In this document: positions 4,373-6,302 of the stretch, piece by piece
How the letters are laid out: the number at the start of each line of letters is the position of its first letter
Position numbering within the stretch: the first letter of the stretch is position 1
DNA from: Chlamydia trachomatis
Lineage (GTDB): Bacteria > Chlamydiota > Chlamydiia > Chlamydiales > JAAKFR01
Assembly (NCBI GenBank): GCA_945861315.1
Contig: CAMAUB010000083.1
Span: forward strand, 1 to 6,302
Reading direction: 5' to 3'
Length of the DNA stretch: 6,302 nucleotides
Notes under the pieces: model-generated
Databases searched by the model: none
Told to the model about the DNA's origin: nothing
What the model saw: only the letters and a program-made list of their open reading frames with translations
Program-made: the position numbers and the translations under genes

Positions 4373-5517
4373 TTGAAACGATATTGATTGTTGATGATGA
4401 ACCCCTAATGCGTGATTTTCTTCAGCAAGCACTCACGCGTAAGGGTTATACCGTCGCAGTCGCAGCTGATGGAAAACAAGCGTACAGTGAACTTGGAAAA
4501 AGCCCTTTTGACCTTGTGATCACAGACATGCAGATGCCTCATCTTGGCGGCCTTGATGTGCTCAAACGAGCCAAAGAGTTGAACAGAAACACAGCTGTTA
4601 TTGTGATGACCGCCTTTGGAACAATTGAAAATGCTGTTGAAGCGATGGGCATTGGAGCGTATACATACCTACTCAAACCCTTTAGCATCGACACACTTTT
4701 TGCAACCGTTGCGAAGGCAAATGAGCATTTAGCTCTTATCCATGAAAATATCTACCTCAAAGAGCAGCGAGTGCAAACGCGAGTCATTGCACAAAGCCCC
4801 ATTATGAAAAAACTGCTTGAAGAGGCGAAGAAAATTGCTCGCAGCAATGCAAGTGTTCTGATCCACGGTGAGTCTGGAACAGGCAAAGAGGTGATCGCCG
4901 CCACAATTCATGCCCACTCTATGCGCGCACAAAATCCCTACATCAGAGTGAACTGTGCGGCCGTACCAGATACACTGATTGAATCAGAATTTTTCGGCCA
5001 TGAAAAGGGCTCTTTTACAGGAGCTAACACAAAAAGACTTGGCCGCTTTGAGCTAGCCGATAAAGGAACGCTTCTTCTTGATGAAGTGACTGAAATCCCC
5101 ATTGCTCTGCAACCTAAACTCTTGCGCGTCTTACAAGAACAGGAGTTTGAGCGAGTTGGAGGATCTAAACCATTAGCTGTAGATGTACGGATGATTTCAA
5201 CATCTAACCGTGATTTAAAAGAAGCGATCGATCAAAAGATATTTCGAGAAGACCTCTACTACCGTCTCAATGTCATACCACTGCACCTTCCTCCACTTCG
5301 AGAGAGGAAGGAAGATATCGTTCCCCTTGCGACCTACTATCTTGAAAAATATGCATCTGAAAATGGTAAAAAAATACCTACACTTTCCACTAGTGCGAAG
5401 AAAGAATTAGAGGGACATAGCTGGCCAGGCAACATTCGAGAGCTCTCCAACTTAATGGAGCGTTTAGTAGTCCTAGAAAAAGGGCCCAAAATTGAACCTA
5501 AAGATATCTCTTTTTAA
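4369..5517 (+). CDS. ctcC: NtrC-family sigma-54 activator lacking the DNA-binding domain
   Basis: Response regulator of 382 residues. The receiver domain (1-118) has acidic residues D9/D10, phosphoacceptor D53 in ITDMQMP, T81 and K103. The sigma-54 AAA+ domain (about 139-370) has Walker A GESGTGKE (167-174), the sigma-54 contact loop GSFTGA (214-219, usually GAFTGA), Walker B TLLLDE (234-239), arginine-finger candidates R293 and R299, and HSWPGNIREL near the C-terminus. The protein stops shortly after this, at KIEPKDISF, where AtoC/NtrC proteins continue for some 70-80 residues with a Fis-type helix-turn-helix. The same absence is known for chlamydial CtcC, so this is not a local truncation, and the next gene's convergent stop lies 14 bases away. 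It should activate sigma-54 RNA polymerase, perhaps from solution. TGAGGG (4356-4361), 7 bases before the ATG, supports the start. Confidence 0.95.
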   Translation: MIETILIVDDEPLMRDFLQQALTRKGYTVAVAADGKQAYSELGKSPFDLVITDMQMPHLGGLDVLKRAKELNRNTAVIVMTAFGTIENAVEAMGIGAYTYLLKPFSIDTLFATVAKANEHLALIHENIYLKEQRVQTRVIAQSPIMKKLLEEAKKIARSNASVLIHGESGTGKEVIAATIHAHSMRAQNPYIRVNCAAVPDTLIESEFFGHEKGSFTGANTKRLGRFELADKGTLLLDEVTEIPIALQPKLLRVLQEQEFERVGGSKPLAVDVRMISTSNRDLKEAIDQKIFREDLYYRLNVIPLHLPPLRERKEDIVPLATYYLEKYASENGKKIPTLSTSAKKELEGHSWPGNIRELSNLMERLVVLEKGPKIEPKDISF

Positions 5518-5532
5518 CCTAAAGCTCAGGTT
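5516..5532. repeat. Repeat core, copy C, between convergent stop codons
   Basis: AACCTAAAGCTCAGGTT matches copy A at 15 of 17 positions in the same orientation. It pairs as AACCT (5516-5520) with AGGTT (5528-5532). The T-A pair closing its stem is a T-G pair in copy A, a change that keeps the pairing. It overlaps the last two bases of the ctcC TAA and the final base of the phosphatase stop codon, filling the gap between two convergent genes. A role as a bidirectional 3'-end signal is likely by position. Neither strand shows a strong T run right after the stem. Confidence 0.55.
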
Positions 5533-6302
5533 TATGTCACTTTTGAAACAACAACTGAAGTGTTATCCATCGATCCTCGCCTAAGCGCAAACTCATTCAA
5601 TTTAAAGGCCATTAATTCTGTTGAATGATTTGCTCTATCCATCTCACGTACCAGTTTTGCTACTTCGGCATTCGAAGCTACATCCCAAAGACCATCTGAA
5701 GCATGAATCAAATACATGCCAGGCACCTTCTTAATCGAGCCCACCTCTGTGACTGTAAAAAGCTCTGTGTGGCCAATCTCAGATGCTGCCGCAATACCAC
5801 AATAGCGCACCGATATAATCTCTGTTTTGTCAGATGAGCTCGTTCTTGTGCAACAATGATCCGGATTTCTGCCCAGAATTTCTCGCTTTTCTATAAATTG
5901 CTGCTTCCCCCAATCGTCCACCATATAAGTAGTTTCTTGTAGAGTTTCTCCTTTTGCATTTGTCCATGTAAGGATCTCCTGCACTAGACCAGTCTTAGTA
6001 GTCTTTTTAGACTTTTCAGCTGATTTAGGATGAGGAGGCACGAATTGATCAAAGAGTTCTCTATCCTTTTCTGATTGATCCTTTGTTAGCGGTATATGAT
6101 GGTGCTCTCCAACAGCAATCGTGCGCGAATCCCCACAGTTGAGAGAATAGACGCGATCACCTGTAGTTAAAGTTGCTGTAAGCGTTGTTCCACACCATTT
6201 CTCTGTACCACTATCGTAGTTTGCCTTAGTTTGCACAGCAACATCTTGAAGTTCATTTGCTGTTGCTTGAAAAGCTCTAGCTACTGCTTGGTCACTCAGA
6301 CG
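5532..6302 (-). CDS. PP2C-type Ser/Thr protein phosphatase, N-terminus outside window
   Basis: Partial gene: the minus-strand frame stays open from the stop at 5532-5534 to the window edge, giving 256 visible residues. PP2C (PPM) phosphatases remove phosphate from Ser/Thr using two metal ions. Visible motifs are DSG...CGTTLTATL (about 30-45), SLNCGDSR (about 53-60), the metal-binding SDGLWDV (about 202-208) and the C-terminal SMDNTSVVV (about 244-252). The first metal-binding Asp and the DGHGG motif must lie beyond the window. A GTG at 6236 is not the real start, because 22 in-frame codons precede it and the PP2C core is incomplete without more. Residues about 70-160 are longer and more hydrophilic than usual. 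It converges on ctcC; no terminator other than the repeat core at 5516-5532 is seen. It might oppose Ser/Thr kinases of the bacterium or act in a host cell; neither is shown. Confidence 0.87.
   Translation of the reverse strand, partial: RLSDQAVARAFQATANELQDVAVQTKANYDSGTEKWCGTTLTATLTTGDRVYSLNCGDSRTIAVGEHHHIPLTKDQSEKDRELFDQFVPPHPKSAEKSKKTTKTGLVQEILTWTNAKGETLQETTYMVDDWGKQQFIEKREILGRNPDHCCTRTSSSDKTEIISVRYCGIAAASEIGHTELFTVTEVGSIKKVPGMYLIHASDGLWDVASNAEVAKLVREMDRANHSTELMAFKLNEFALRRGSMDNTSVVVSKVT

Noticed and set aside
4729..4932. Minus-strand open frame within ctcC
   Set aside because: Lies opposite the start of the well-conserved AAA+ domain coding region; no motif.

Overview
This AT-rich window reads like a chromosomal segment from a member of the Chlamydiota, more likely an amoeba-associated (environmental) family than Chlamydia itself. 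The best evidence is the order small hypothetical protein, soluble NtrB/AtoS-type histidine kinase, sigma-54 activator. This matches the CT466-CT467(ctcB)-CT468(ctcC) neighbourhood that I recall from Chlamydia trachomatis. As in chlamydial CtcC, the activator ends right after its AAA+ domain and has no C-terminal DNA-binding helix-turn-helix. The lineage is an inference from gene content, not from a database search.

Layout. Bases 1-153 hold no gene I can support, only stem-loop-forming sequence. A TetR-family repressor (154-786, minus) and a small NTF2/SnoaL-like protein (875-1222, plus) diverge from a short AT-rich control region. That region is built from a 34-bp unit present twice in tandem (780-813 and 814-847, similarity running on to 851). 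Each copy carries a near-consensus housekeeping promoter reading toward the NTF2-like gene and a TATAGT-NN-ACTATA-type operator overlapping its -10. Near-identical 25-bp inverted repeats (129-153 and 1323-1347) bracket the divergent pair.

Bases 1384-5517 hold five plus-strand genes in which every neighbouring pair overlaps: ABC-2 exporter ATPase, ABC-2 permease, a small FlgN-like/CT466-like protein, histidine kinase CtcB, and response regulator CtcC. The overlaps are 4, about 23, 20 and 4 nt, so the genes are probably one translationally coupled operon. On this reading the exporter and the sigma-54 two-component system are made together. CtcB would sense a cytoplasmic signal through its PAS-like domain and phosphorylate Asp53 of CtcC, which would then activate sigma-54 RNA polymerase without binding a specific enhancer itself.

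A PP2C-type Ser/Thr phosphatase (5532-6302, minus; N-terminus outside the window) converges on ctcC. Only 14 bases separate the two stop codons. A third copy of the inverted-repeat core (5516-5532) fills that gap and touches both stop codons, so this repeat family may mark transcription-unit ends.
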